The position numbers and the translations under genes were made by a program. A DNA stretch of 64,000 nt from Flavobacterium sp. ACN6 (GTDB taxonomy: Bacteria; Bacteroidota; Bacteroidia; Flavobacteriales; Flavobacteriaceae): positions 434,001 through 498,000 of the forward strand of contig NZ_MRCQ01000002.1 in assembly GCF_002304005.1 (NCBI RefSeq), in the 5' to 3' direction. The stretch's first letter is position 1, and the number at the start of each line of letters is the position of its first letter. The notes beneath the pieces are model-generated. The model had not been told where the DNA came from. It was given only the letters and a program-made list of their open reading frames with translations, and did no database searches. Positions 36,792 through 45,253 of the stretch are shown here, in pieces.

Positions 36792-37379
36792 ATGAACCCT
36801 ATTTTAAGCCAAAATCTATTTTTAGTAAAAGAACATGTTGGAATGTTTAAAGCCGCAAATAATTATGACATATACAATCCAGAAACGAATCAGATAATTA
36901 TGAATTGCCGAGAAAACAATCTTGGTTTTTTCACTAAAATACTTCGTTTTACAGATTACAAAAGAGCAACTCCGTTTAATATTGAAATCACAACTGCTTC
37001 TGGCGAAAAGCTAATTACCGTAAGAAGAGGCGTTGCCATATTCAGATCGACAGTTGAAGTATTAGATGAAAAAGATCGTCTGATTGGAACTTTCAAACAA
37101 AAATTCTTTTCTATTGGAGGAAAATTTGATATTCTAGACAAAAATGAAAGACCCGTTGCAACTTTACAAGGAAAATGGACTGGCTGGGATTTTAAATTCT
37201 CACACGAAAACAGACAATTGGCTCAAGTAAGTAAAAAATGGGCGGGACTAGGAAAAGAATTTTTCACAAGCGCCGATAATTATGTGCTTCAAATTGAAGA
37301 AAATGTTGCAGCCGACAGTCCGTTGAGACAATTAATCTTAGGAGCTGTAATGTGTATCGATATGGTTTTGAAGGAATAA
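36792..37379 (+). CDS. LURP-one/phospholipid scramblase-like protein
   Basis: A 195-residue soluble protein with no signal peptide. Its repeated strands (LFLVKEHVGMFKAANNYDIY, TASGEKLITVRRGVAIFRST, EVLDEKDRLIGTFKQKFFS, FDILDKNERPVATLQGKWTG, YVLQIEENV) follow the 12-strand barrel of scramblase/Tubby C-terminal-like proteins. The bacterial members have unknown function, and lipid scrambling should not be assumed. It lies 52 nt after the VWA gene and could belong to the same transcript. Confidence 0.75.
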   Translation: MNPILSQNLFLVKEHVGMFKAANNYDIYNPETNQIIMNCRENNLGFFTKILRFTDYKRATPFNIEITTASGEKLITVRRGVAIFRSTVEVLDEKDRLIGTFKQKFFSIGGKFDILDKNERPVATLQGKWTGWDFKFSHENRQLAQVSKKWAGLGKEFFTSADNYVLQIEENVAADSPLRQLILGAVMCIDMVLKE

Positions 37380-37492
37380 TAAAAGTTGTTAAACTTAGAT
37401 TAAGAATATATTTTAAAGCATCATTTTAGTTTGCAAAAGCTTATTTTTGTAGTACTTAAAATGATGCTTTCTGCATTTCTAAAAATACAATC

Positions 37493-38209
37493 ATGACCGA
37501 CTTAAAAAATAAAAATGCACTTATTACAGGTGCTGGAAAAGGAATTGGAAAAGCTGTAGCAATTGCTTTGGCAAAAGAAGGCGTAAACCTAATTTTAGTT
37601 TCTAGAACCAAAAGTGATATTGATCAATTGGCAGAAGAAACTGCAAAACTTGGCGTAAAAACTTTGGCTTTGTCTGCTGACGTTTCTGATATTCATTCTA
37701 TAAATACGGCTGTAGAAAAAGCTATAGCAGAATTTAAAAGTATTGATATCTTAATCAACAGTGCCGGAATTGCTTCTTTTGGAAAATTCTTAGAATTGGA
37801 GCCAGAAGCTTGGGAAAGAATTATTCAGGTGAATTTAATGGGAACATATTACACAACGCGCGCCGTTATTCCAAACATGATCGAAAGACAAACCGGCGAT
37901 ATTATTAATATTTCTTCAACTGCAGGTTTAAATGGAAACGCATTGACAAGTGCTTACAGCGCTTCAAAATTTGCTGTTTTAGGTTTAACCGATTCTTTAA
38001 TGCAGGAAATGAGAAAACACAATATTCGTGTTACGGCTTTAACACCAAGTACTGTGGCGACTGATATGGCAAAAGACTTAAACCTGACTGACGGAAATCC
38101 AGAAAAAGTAATGCAGTCTGAAGATATGGCAGATTTGATTATTGCGCAGTTAAAATTAAACCGAAGAGTATTTATTAAAAACAGCAGTATCTGGTCTACT
38201 AATCCTTAA
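37493..38209 (+). CDS. Short-chain dehydrogenase/3-ketoacyl-ACP reductase-like
   Basis: A 238-residue SDR. Cofactor loop [12 protein letters not shown] (residues about 12-23), an Arg in LVSRTKSD favouring [15 protein letters not shown] (NAG-type motif), the catalytic Ser in [11 protein letters not shown] and YSASK with Tyr and Lys. The closest named family is FabG-like 3-ketoacyl reductases, but a C-terminal '[24 protein letters not shown]' suggests a stand-alone reductase of unknown substrate. No fatty-acid genes are nearby. Confidence 0.88.
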   Translation: MTDLKNKNALITGAGKGIGKAVAIALAKEGVNLILVSRTKSDIDQLAEETAKLGVKTLALSADVSDIHSINTAVEKAIAEFKSIDILINSAGIASFGKFLELEPEAWERIIQVNLMGTYYTTRAVIPNMIERQTGDIINISSTAGLNGNALTSAYSASKFAVLGLTDSLMQEMRKHNIRVTALTPSTVATDMAKDLNLTDGNPEKVMQSEDMADLIIAQLKLNRRVFIKNSSIWSTNP

Positions 38210-38371
38210 CAAATTGAAACTCCAAAAAATCAAATTCCAAATCCCAACTTAAAACAAGCGGCATTTGGAATTTCAGATATTGGAATTTAAAATAATTTAC
38301 AAATCACAATTTCAAAATACCAAGTACTTTTTATAGTTGGAATTTGGAATTTAAAAAATTTGGAATTTAAA
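38210..38371. repeat. Degenerate word repeat (GGAATTT), inverted arms
   Basis: From the SDR stop to the next start the DNA is CCAAAAAATCAAATTCCAAATCCC..., GGAATTTCAGATATTGGAATTT..., GTTGGAATTTGGAATTT. It fills the whole 160-bp gap with no other feature and reaches within 10 nt of the next ATG. Confidence 0.7.
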
Positions 38372-38377
38372 ATAAAT

Positions 38378-38890
38378 ATGATGGAACAATATTTAAGACA
38401 ATTAGTCGAAATAGAATTTCAGGATAAGAAAGAAATCTTCAGCGGATTTTTAATTGATTATTCTGATGAATGGATTTTACTTCGAAATAATCCAGTAGAT
38501 TTTATCTTGGACGGTTTTGTTATTTTGAGAAACAAAAATATTGAAGCAGTAAACCGAGACCATGATCTGGCTTTTACAGAAAAGGTAATTCGTATGAAAG
38601 GACTAAAAATTAATTCTGACGATATTATCCCGATTAAAGATTTAGCTTCAATTATCAATTACATTTCCAAGAAATATGGCGTTTTTCAGATTGCCAAAAA
38701 ATCATCTAAATCTGCTTATTTAGGAAAATTAATAGAATTGAATGAGGAAGAATTGACAATTAATTTTTTAGATACCAAAGGTCAGTTTGGAGGAGAACTG
38801 AGTTTTAATCCAGAAAAAATTCGTGTTATTGAGTTTGATACAGATTATATTAATTCTTTGAAATTGATTGTTGCAGAGGAACAGAAGTAA
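38378..38890 (+). CDS. Hypothetical cytoplasmic protein with duplicated strand module
   Basis: A 170-residue protein starting MMEQYLRQLVEIEF (ATG 38378; a second ATG follows immediately, and an upstream TTG lies in the repeat). Two similar halves, 'VEIEFQDKKEIFSGFLIDYSDEWILLR' and 'GKLIELNEEELTINFLDTKGQFGG', look like SH3/Sm-like strand modules. No signal peptide or catalytic residues. Function unknown. Confidence 0.6.
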   Translation: MMEQYLRQLVEIEFQDKKEIFSGFLIDYSDEWILLRNNPVDFILDGFVILRNKNIEAVNRDHDLAFTEKVIRMKGLKINSDDIIPIKDLASIINYISKKYGVFQIAKKSSKSAYLGKLIELNEEELTINFLDTKGQFGGELSFNPEKIRVIEFDTDYINSLKLIVAEEQK

Positions 38891-38898
38891 AATATTTT

Positions 38899-38939
38899 AA
38901 AGCAACAAAGCCCTCTGCAAAAAAGGGCTTTGTTGCTTT
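38899..38939 (+). terminator. Strong terminator
   Basis: AAAGCAACAAAGCCCT (38899-38914) and AGGGCTTTGTTGCTTT (38924-38939) form a 16-bp perfect stem, followed by T's. It lies between convergent genes. Confidence 0.9.
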
Positions 38940-38940
38940 T

Positions 38941-38969
38941 TGTCATTTCTCCCTTCGGTCGAAATGACA
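38941..38969. repeat. GTCATTTC palindromic repeat
   Basis: TGTCATTTC and GAAATGACA flank TCCCTTCGGTC. This is a solo member of the widespread GTCAT(C/T)(C/T)...GAAG family related to the ends of the 148-bp element at 21685. Confidence 0.6.
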
Positions 38970-38989
38970 GTACTTTGCGTATATTTTTT

Positions 38990-40324
38990 TTAAGCTTCCG
39001 CCAACTTATTCAAAAACTCCAAACGAACACTTCCGTCTTCGTCAATTTTTGTTAAGTTGATTTCTTGTAATGTATTCACCAATTCAGGATTCCAAGGTGT
39101 TTTTACTTTTACGTAATTTTCTGTAAATCCGTGAATATATCCTTCTTTGTTTTCACTTTCAAAAAGAACAGTTCTGTTTGTCCCCAATTGGCTTTCGTAA
39201 AAAGCACGGCGTTTTTTAACCGATAAACCGCGAAGCATTTTACTGCGTTTTGCTCTTACATTTGAGGGAACAACGGCTTCCATGTCGGCTGCTTCTGTAT
39301 TATCTCTTTCTGAATACGTAAATACGTGCAGATATGAAATATCCAAATCATTTAAGAAATGATAGGTTTCTAAAAAGTGTTCATCCGTTTCTCCAGGGAA
39401 ACCAACAATTACATCGACACCAATACAAGCGTGAGGCATTACTTCGCGAATTTTATTGACACGATCAATATACACTTCACGTAAGTAACGACGTTTCATC
39501 AATTTTAAAATATCGTTGCTTCCCGATTGCAACGGAATATGGAAATGCGGTACAAAAGTTCGGCTTTTAGAAACGAATTCAATTGTTTCATTTTTTAGCA
39601 AATTTGGTTCGATTGACGAAATTCTTAAACGCTCAATACCTTCTACTTCGTCTAAAGCCTTAACTAAATCTAGAAAAGTATGTTCGTGTTTTTTATTTCC
39701 AAACTCCCCTTTTCCGTAATCACCAATATTTACCCCCGTTAAAACAATTTCACGGATATTTTGAGCCGAAATTTCTTTGGCATTTTTAAGTACATTTTCT
39801 AAGGCATCACTTCTCGAAATTCCTCTCGCCAATGGAATTGTACAATACGTACATTTATAATCGCAGCCGTCCTGCACTTTTAAAAATGCTCTAGTACGAT
39901 CACCAATAGAATAACTTCCAACATAGAAATCAGCCTCGGCAATTTCGCATGAGTGAACTTCACCCATATCGTTTTTACTCAAATCATGGATATAATCGGT
40001 GATTTTGAATTTTTCTGTTGCTCCCAAAACCAAATCAACGCCGTCTACTGCTGCTAATTCTTCTGGTTTTAATTGTGCATAACAACCAACAGCAGCAACA
40101 AAAGCTTTTTCATTCAGCTTCATCGCTTTTTTAACTACCTGCTTAAACTGTTTATCTGCATTTTCTGTTACAGAGCAAGTATTAATAACATAAATATCTG
40201 CTATTTCTTCAAAATCGACGCGGTCAAAACCTTCGTCATTAAAATTTCTGGCAATTGTAGAAGTCTCTGAAAAATTCAGTTTACAACCCAGCGTATAAAA
40301 GGCAACTTTCTTTCTATTTTCCAT
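38990..40324 (-). CDS. mtaB: tRNA t6A37 methylthiotransferase MtaB
   Basis: A 444-residue radical-SAM enzyme that adds a methylthio group to threonylcarbamoyl-adenosine 37 of tRNAs. The N-terminal MTTase domain (YTLGCKLNFSETS, INTCSVTENADKQ, AAVGCYAQLKPEE) supplies three cysteines for the auxiliary cluster; the radical-SAM loop is DGCDYKCTYCTIP. The GCKLN...E wording and the short TRAM-like C-terminus separate MtaB from MiaB and RimO. It is a single gene, convergent with the previous one. Confidence 0.93.
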   Translation of the reverse strand: MENRKKVAFYTLGCKLNFSETSTIARNFNDEGFDRVDFEEIADIYVINTCSVTENADKQFKQVVKKAMKLNEKAFVAAVGCYAQLKPEELAAVDGVDLVLGATEKFKITDYIHDLSKNDMGEVHSCEIAEADFYVGSYSIGDRTRAFLKVQDGCDYKCTYCTIPLARGISRSDALENVLKNAKEISAQNIREIVLTGVNIGDYGKGEFGNKKHEHTFLDLVKALDEVEGIERLRISSIEPNLLKNETIEFVSKSRTFVPHFHIPLQSGSNDILKLMKRRYLREVYIDRVNKIREVMPHACIGVDVIVGFPGETDEHFLETYHFLNDLDISYLHVFTYSERDNTEAADMEAVVPSNVRAKRSKMLRGLSVKKRRAFYESQLGTNRTVLFESENKEGYIHGFTENYVKVKTPWNPELVNTLQEINLTKIDEDGSVRLEFLNKLAEA

Positions 40325-40808
40325 AATCTGTCTTAAATTAATGAAATCGTTGTCAAAAAATTTAAGGTTGCAAATTTACAAACAATATTCATCAAAAGAA
40401 AGGGATTAATTTACTTCGAATCAATAATTTGCATGGAATGTTAATTTAGAAACATTCAAAACATATTTTGGTAATTTTTCTTTTTGAAAAACAAAGTCAT
40501 GAAAACAGACCTTTTTTAAGGTTCTAATAAGAATAAAATGACAAAATAATCGATCAAATGCACTTTTTATCGATTAAATACATTTTTTATTGGTTTAAAT
40601 TGAAAATTTCTTACATTTACTTTTGTTATAATTCCGTCTTAAAATAATCCATAATTAAGAATTTTAAGAAGCTTTAATTAATTTAATAATAATTCGGGCA
40701 TAACAATTTTGAATTTTACTCGTTATGTTGTTGTTTTGTGTTACAAAATGAAATGGGAAAGCCGAAAACCAAAGAGAGTAGGCAAAATATAATAACAAAT
40801 ACCACTTT
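40325..40808. other. 484-bp A/T-rich gap without a gene
   Basis: No convincing coding frame on either strand. Upstream regions of two divergent genes lie here. The one ordered feature is a tandem run of about 20-bp words at 40549-40600. The part near 40740-40800 is the leader of the secreted-protein gene at 40809. Confidence 0.6.
40549..40600. repeat. Three tandem copies of a 20-bp word
   Basis: ATCGATCAAATGCACTTTTT (40549-40568), ATCGATTAAATACATTTTTT (40569-40588) and a partial ATTGGTTTAAAT. The regular 20-bp spacing would put each ATCGAT on nearly the same helix face, as for a regulator binding in tandem. Confidence 0.6.
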
Positions 40809-41327
40809 ATGAAAGCATTTTTACCCACAATCTGCTTGATGTTCTTAACCATTTTTAGTTCGCAAGCGCAAACTAATGCCCCAGCCGCAAATCCATTTCC
40901 TTCTATTAGTACATTAACGACTTGGGCGAGCTTAAATTCACAACAGCAATTTGATGTTGCTATTCGTGCAGTTGGGTTTAAGTTTGAAGTTAAAGAACCA
41001 GGTGAAGGATCTACAGCTTACACTTATATTCGTAAAGTAACGGTTAACGAAGTAAATTATACTGATAGAATTGTGTATAGAATTACTAATAATAATTCAG
41101 CAAGTATTATCTCATTAGTAACTGCTTCTACTGACTTAGTTAGTTTATATACACCACAATTGAGTACTTTTAAAAACAACAACTGTAAAACAGAAATGTC
41201 TAAAGACAAAAACACAACTTGCAGCTGCTACGAAAGTGCTAATTTTGCCATCGATCTTTGCGACGAACGTGTAAAATTAACTATGGGTGATGGAAATAAA
41301 TATTTTGTTTCTGTAGCTAAAAAATAA
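40809..41327 (+). CDS. Hypothetical secreted protein, Cys-containing
   Basis: A 172-residue protein with a signal peptide (ends SSQAQ, residue 21), then an Ala/Pro-rich linker (TNAPAANPFPS) and a globular domain. Four cysteines cluster near the C-terminus (NNCKTE, TTCSCYES, DLCDER), probably as disulphides. No known domain. It has a long upstream gap and its own terminator, so it is probably regulated separately. Confidence 0.6.
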   Translation: MKAFLPTICLMFLTIFSSQAQTNAPAANPFPSISTLTTWASLNSQQQFDVAIRAVGFKFEVKEPGEGSTAYTYIRKVTVNEVNYTDRIVYRITNNNSASIISLVTASTDLVSLYTPQLSTFKNNNCKTEMSKDKNTTCSCYESANFAIDLCDERVKLTMGDGNKYFVSVAKK

Positions 41328-41346
41328 TAGTATAACTCTGAATTGT

Positions 41347-41388
41347 TTCCAAATCTTTACTGACTTTTAAGTATGTAAAGATTTGGAA
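41347..41388. terminator. Hairpin between convergent genes
   Basis: TTCCAAATCTTTAC (41347-41360) and GTAAAGATTTGGAA (41375-41388), a perfect 14-bp stem with a 14-nt loop; the T tail is weak. Confidence 0.65.
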
Positions 41389-41396
41389 TGCATTTC

Positions 41397-41927
41397 TTAG
41401 TTTGAGTTTGGATTTTTGAGTTCGTACCAAACTTCAATTTCTCCTTCATATTCGAAAGAATTAACAAAATGGAAACCTAATTTTTCTAAAATCTTTCTAG
41501 AATTTTCGTTTCCTGCATCGGCATACGCATAAAGCGCTTCCACTTTCATATCCTTAAAAGCATAATCAACAAAAGCTTTTCCTGATTCAGACGCATATCC
41601 TTTTCCCCAATGTTTTTCAATAAAACGGTATCCTAATTCGTAAAAGTTTTTATGATTATTGATTTCGTTAGTAATATACTTTATTCCTGACCATCCAATA
41701 AATTCATTGGTTTCTTTGAGAACAACAGCCCAGCGCCCTATTCCAAAATCTTTGTATTGTTTCTGAATATTCTGAATCATATCGATACTTTCCTCAATAT
41801 GTTTTACTGGATTATTTCCTAAAAACAAATGCACATTCGGATTCGAATCCAATTCGAACATTCCTTCTGCATCAGAAAGTGCAAGCTCTCGTAAAATCAA
41901 ACGTTCTGTTTCAATTGGATTTTTCAT
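41397..41927 (-). CDS. GNAT family N-acetyltransferase (RimJ/RimL-like)
   Basis: A 176-residue acetyltransferase: IETERLILRELALSDAEGMF (helix 1), FIGWSGIKYI, LGYRFIEKHWGKGYASESGKAFVDYAF (acetyl-CoA loop, Gly-Lys-Gly-Tyr) and ARK-type NENSRKILEKLGF. This is the RimJ/RimL group that acetylates protein N-termini or small amines; the target is unknown. It starts 6 nt downstream of the HAD gene stop, so they share a transcript. Confidence 0.87.
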   Translation of the reverse strand: MKNPIETERLILRELALSDAEGMFELDSNPNVHLFLGNNPVKHIEESIDMIQNIQKQYKDFGIGRWAVVLKETNEFIGWSGIKYITNEINNHKNFYELGYRFIEKHWGKGYASESGKAFVDYAFKDMKVEALYAYADAGNENSRKILEKLGFHFVNSFEYEGEIEVWYELKNPNSN

Positions 41928-41933
41928 CTTTAT

Positions 41934-42737
41934 TTAATTTAAAATATATCGCATTACCACTTCGGCAACACCATCATTATTATTTGAAGCGACAATTAAA
42001 TCGGCTTTATCTCGCAATTCTGGCGTTACATTATCGACCCAGACTCCAAGACCGGCGTATTCAATCATTGTTAAGTCATTTCCAGCGTTTCCTACGGCAA
42101 TAATTTCACTTTGATGAATTCCTAACTTATCTGCCAAGAGTTTTAAACTCGCTGCTTTATCAATCCCTTGCTGCGCTGCTTCTAAGAAAAAAGGTTTCGA
42201 CATAGAAACACTCAAATGGGGCATGGCTTCAATTAAATCATTTTCAACAGTTTTTAAGTAAGCAGGATCTTGTAATAAAATACATTTTACCGCTGGTCTG
42301 TCTACATACTCTTTGAAATTAGCAACCTTACGATGCACCATTCCTGTAATTTCCTTTTCTACTTCAATGTATTCAGAATCGGTTTCGCTTATAATTTCAT
42401 TATCTAAATAAGTGATAATATCCGTCTTCATTTTAACACTGTAATCGTATAACTCATGAATTTGTTCTACGGTAAGCTTTTGTTCAAAAAAAACTAAATC
42501 ATCTTTTGCCCTGCTGATAATAGCACCGTTAAATGAAATGATATAAGAATCGTTACTATCTAATTCTAATTCTTTAGCATAAGACAACATTGCGATTGTA
42601 GGCCTGCCCGAAGCCAAGACTACATAAACGCCCTTAGCCTGCGCTTCTAAAATTACTTTTTTGTTTAAATCTGAAATTTTATGATCGTCTGTCAACAAGG
42701 TATCATCCATGTCAAGCACCAACATTTTGTATTGCAT
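41934..42737 (-). CDS. Cof-type HAD-IIB phosphatase
   Basis: A 267-residue HAD hydrolase. Motif I LDMDDTLLTDDHKIS has the nucleophile Asp9 and acid Asp11; motif II is VLASGRPT; a C2-type cap is in the middle; motif III Lys is in KAASLKLLADKLG; motif IV is AVGNAGNDLTMIEYAG. This is the Cof/YidA group, which dephosphorylates sugar phosphates or flavin/PLP-type cofactors. It leads the small GNAT gene. Confidence 0.9.
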   Translation of the reverse strand: MQYKMLVLDMDDTLLTDDHKISDLNKKVILEAQAKGVYVVLASGRPTIAMLSYAKELELDSNDSYIISFNGAIISRAKDDLVFFEQKLTVEQIHELYDYSVKMKTDIITYLDNEIISETDSEYIEVEKEITGMVHRKVANFKEYVDRPAVKCILLQDPAYLKTVENDLIEAMPHLSVSMSKPFFLEAAQQGIDKAASLKLLADKLGIHQSEIIAVGNAGNDLTMIEYAGLGVWVDNVTPELRDKADLIVASNNNDGVAEVVMRYILN

Positions 42738-42740
42738 GTT

Positions 42741-42808
42741 TTTTAGTTTTCAGTCTCAGTTGCAGTTTTCAGTTTCTAACGTAAACTGAAAACTGCGACT
42801 GAGAACTT
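42741..42808. repeat. Inverted word repeats (CAGTTTTCAGT)
   Basis: TTTTCAGTCTCAGTTGCAGTTTTCAG and CTGAAAACTGCGACTGAGAAC can pair around TTTCTAACGTAAA. It lies between the DUF2007 stop and the HAD start. A partial copy is at 43084-43118, next to the ATPase stop. Confidence 0.7.
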
Positions 42809-42810
42809 TT

Positions 42811-43029
42811 TTAAATACTCATTCTAAAATCTTCAATAACTGGATTTGCTTTTGCGAAATCAGTTTCCTGAATGAAAACCTCAACAGCCAAGTCAGATTG
42901 TCCAAAGCCTCCTAAACGAGCCGACTGAATATTATCTTTTTTCACGGTTTCGACACCCGCTTGTTCTAATCTTTCCTGCAAAGCAATTGCTAATACTTCA
43001 CTACCCGAAAACACCTTCATTAATCCCAT
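42811..43029 (-). CDS. DUF2007 small protein
   Basis: A 72-residue protein: MKVFSGSEVLAIALQERLEQ (helix), GVETVKKDN, AEVFIQETDFAKANPVIEDF-like C-terminal part (VEVFIQETDF). It matches DUF2007/putative signal-transducing small proteins with a ferredoxin-like (PII-like) fold. Some members sit next to metabolic genes. Gap 93 nt after the DEAD-like ATPase gene, same strand. Confidence 0.72.
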   Translation of the reverse strand: MGLMKVFSGSEVLAIALQERLEQAGVETVKKDNIQSARLGGFGQSDLAVEVFIQETDFAKANPVIEDFRMSI

Positions 43030-43122
43030 GATACTCTTTATTTTTATTCTAATATTAATTTTATCTAAGAATCAAAAATCCCGATTTTCAGAACACTGTA
43101 ACTGAAAACCGGGACTGATTAC

Positions 43123-43785
43123 TTATTCTTCTTCTTGAATATCGTCTTCCTCTTCGTCAAGCTCTTCTCCTTCTTCATCCATACCAAACAAAAAAGGTTC
43201 GACTAACATTTTGTCAGCCAAAATTTCAATACGTTCTGTCAAAGCTTCAGCAAAAATCAAACGCTGTGTTTTTGCAATACTACCCGAAATACGCATAATT
43301 TTTGTTTCGTTACGCAATTTCAAAATAGGATCTGCATCGTCAAGAATCAGCATTTTTAATCGGTTAACATTGTAGCCTGCTGTACTAAACATATCGTTTA
43401 GCTTTACGGGCGTACCAATTAAAACATCGATTCCTGTTGAAATATAATTTTTATCATAATCCATGTCGCCCTTTTCATTTACACCATAAACTTCTAAATT
43501 GGTGTATTTTCCATATTTTTCAAAAAGCGATACCATTTCCAAAACCTTCGCTTTGTCTTCTACAATAATTAAAGCACGTGGTGATTCCTCCGTTTTTCCA
43601 GCCAATTGCTGAATCACATTCAAAACAATCGTAGTTGTTTTTCCGCTTCCTGTTGGAGAAATAATGATACAATCGGCACCACTTTTTATGGTCGAAAACG
43701 TTTCGAGTTGCAGCGCATTAGCTTCTGTCAAACCATTCTCTATTAATCCGTCTTGTAATTTCTCGTTTATTTTTTTTAGTTTCAT
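43123..43785 (-). CDS. Single-domain DEAD-box-like ATPase
   Basis: A 220-residue protein with only the first RecA-like domain of a DEAD-box RNA helicase. A Q-motif-like start (GLTEANALQLETFSTI), Walker A SPTGSGKTTT (43-52), a GTPVKL motif, DEAD-equivalent LILDDADPIL (DDAD) and SAT-equivalent ISGSIAKTQ are present. Domain 2 with the HRIGR arginine fingers is absent: after about 195 residues comes an acidic tail (EEGEELDEEEDDIQEEE). It therefore cannot unwind like a normal DEAD protein unless it works as a dimer or a clamp. The gene ends at its own stop, with no sign of a frameshift into a second domain. Confidence 0.75.
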   Translation of the reverse strand: MKLKKINEKLQDGLIENGLTEANALQLETFSTIKSGADCIIISPTGSGKTTTIVLNVIQQLAGKTEESPRALIIVEDKAKVLEMVSLFEKYGKYTNLEVYGVNEKGDMDYDKNYISTGIDVLIGTPVKLNDMFSTAGYNVNRLKMLILDDADPILKLRNETKIMRISGSIAKTQRLIFAEALTERIEILADKMLVEPFLFGMDEEGEELDEEEDDIQEEE

Positions 43786-43792
43786 TTTTTTT

Positions 43793-43872
43793 ATGCTTTA
43801 AGCTTTAGGCTATAAGCCTTAAGCAAAAATTTGTATTATTTAAAAAGCCTAAAGCCTATTGCTTAAAGCCTG
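43793..43872. repeat. Inverted word repeats (GCTTTAAGCTTTAGGC)
   Basis: TGCTTTAAGCTTTAGGCTATAAGCC and GCCTAAAGCCTATTGCTTAAAGCC can pair around an A/T-rich centre. It fills the gap between the sigma-54 regulator and the ATPase gene. Confidence 0.7.
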
Positions 43873-43885
43873 CTGCGCAAAGCAC

Positions 43886-45049
43886 CTACTTGCTTGCGAA
43901 CAATTTAACATCAGTTTCAGAGATTTCGTTTCCTCCCAAAATGATTAATCTTTCGACAACATTTCGAAGTTCGCGAATATTTCCTGTCCAATCGTATTCT
44001 TGTAACAATTTTACGGCTTGTGCCGAAAACACCTTTACAACATTTCCTTGCTCAGAAGCAATTTTTTCTGCAAAATGTCTAATCAAAGCCGGAATATCAT
44101 CACGTCTTTCATTCAACGGCGGTACTTTTATCAAAATAACAGCCAGACGGTGGTACAAATCTTCACGGAAACGTCCTTCTGCAATTTCTGTTTTTAAATC
44201 TTTGTTTGTTGCTGCGACTACACGAACATCAACTTTAATATCTTTATCGGCACCAACTCTCGTAATCATACTTTCCTGAAGCGCGCGTAAAACTTTAGCT
44301 TGCGCCGAAAGACTCATATCTCCAATTTCATCCAGAAAAATAGTTCCTTTATCTGCTGCTTCAAATTTCCCAGCACGATCTTTAACAGCCGATGTAAAAG
44401 CACCTTTTACGTGTCCGAATAATTCACTCTCGATCAACTCGCTCGGAATAGCGGCACAGTTTACTTCAATCAAAGGGAAATTAGCACGTTCGCTTTTTTC
44501 ATGTAATTGATGCGCTACCAATTCTTTTCCAGTTCCGTTTGGACCAGTAATTAAGACTCTGGCTTCGGTTTGAGCCACTTTATCAATCATCAATTTTATA
44601 TGATTAATTGATTCGCTCTCGCCTATCATTTCGTAATTTTTACTGACTTTTTTCTTTAGGATTTTATTCTCAACAACTAATTGTTTTTTATCCAAAGCAT
44701 TACGAACGGTATTCAATAAACGATTTAAATCCGGCGGTTTTGAGATATAATCAAAAGCTCCTAAACGCATCGTATGAATAGCCGTTTCCATATCGCCGTG
44801 ACCCGAAATCATTACCATCGGAATCTCTGGTTTTATCTTTTTTACTTCTTCTAAAACCTCAACACCGTCCATTTTTGGCATTTTGATATCACACAAAACC
44901 AAATCGTAATCGTTGTTTTTTATTTTTTCAAGACCTGCCACACCATCCTCAGCTTCATCAACCTGATACGAATCATTTTCTTCTGATAAAATTTTTACCA
45001 AAACTCTTCTGATTGCTGCTTCGTCTTCGACAATTAGTATTTTACTCAT
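43886..45049 (-). CDS. NtrC-like sigma-54 activator without a DNA-binding domain
   Basis: A 387-residue response regulator. Receiver domain 1-120 with phospho-Asp54 (VLCDIKMPKMDG) and Lys in YISKPP; AAA+ domain with Walker A GPNGTGKE (170-177), GAFTSA loop (217-222, Ser for the usual Gly), Walker B TIFLDEIGD (237-245) and arginines in 'RVGADKDIKV...FREDLYHRL'. It ends at NIRELRNVVERLIILGGNEISETDVKLFASK, so the C-terminal Fis-type helix-turn-helix of NtrC is missing. It should still open sigma-54 promoters, perhaps from solution like FlrC-type or FleT-type proteins. No sensor kinase is adjacent. Confidence 0.9.
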   Translation of the reverse strand: MSKILIVEDEAAIRRVLVKILSEENDSYQVDEAEDGVAGLEKIKNNDYDLVLCDIKMPKMDGVEVLEEVKKIKPEIPMVMISGHGDMETAIHTMRLGAFDYISKPPDLNRLLNTVRNALDKKQLVVENKILKKKVSKNYEMIGESESINHIKLMIDKVAQTEARVLITGPNGTGKELVAHQLHEKSERANFPLIEVNCAAIPSELIESELFGHVKGAFTSAVKDRAGKFEAADKGTIFLDEIGDMSLSAQAKVLRALQESMITRVGADKDIKVDVRVVAATNKDLKTEIAEGRFREDLYHRLAVILIKVPPLNERRDDIPALIRHFAEKIASEQGNVVKVFSAQAVKLLQEYDWTGNIRELRNVVERLIILGGNEISETDVKLFASK

Positions 45050-45055
45050 TTTTTT

Positions 45056-45246
45056 TGAGGTTCAGAGGTTCAAAGTATCAGAGGTACAAAGGTTAAAATC
45101 TTTGTCACCTTATACTTTTGAAACTACATTATTTTATTAATTTATGCTCTTTTTTGTAAAATTCCTAAGATATTTTTTTTCTCAATCACAAAAGCTAGTA
45201 TGCCCAAGAAACCTCTGTTCCTTTGCCCCTCTGAACCTTTGTAACT
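45056..45246. repeat. Inverted word repeats (GGTTCAAAG/CCTCTGAACC)
   Basis: GAGGTTCAGAGGTTCAAAG... (45056-45092) and CCTCTGTTCCTTTGCCCCTCTGAACC... (45211-45246) face each other across about 120 nt of A/T-rich DNA. The gap, 204 nt in all, has no gene. Confidence 0.7.
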
Positions 45247-45253
45247 ATATAAA

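Noticed and set aside
43890..44279. 129-codon plus-strand frame
   Set aside because: Antisense to the conserved AAA+ domain of the sigma-54 activator.
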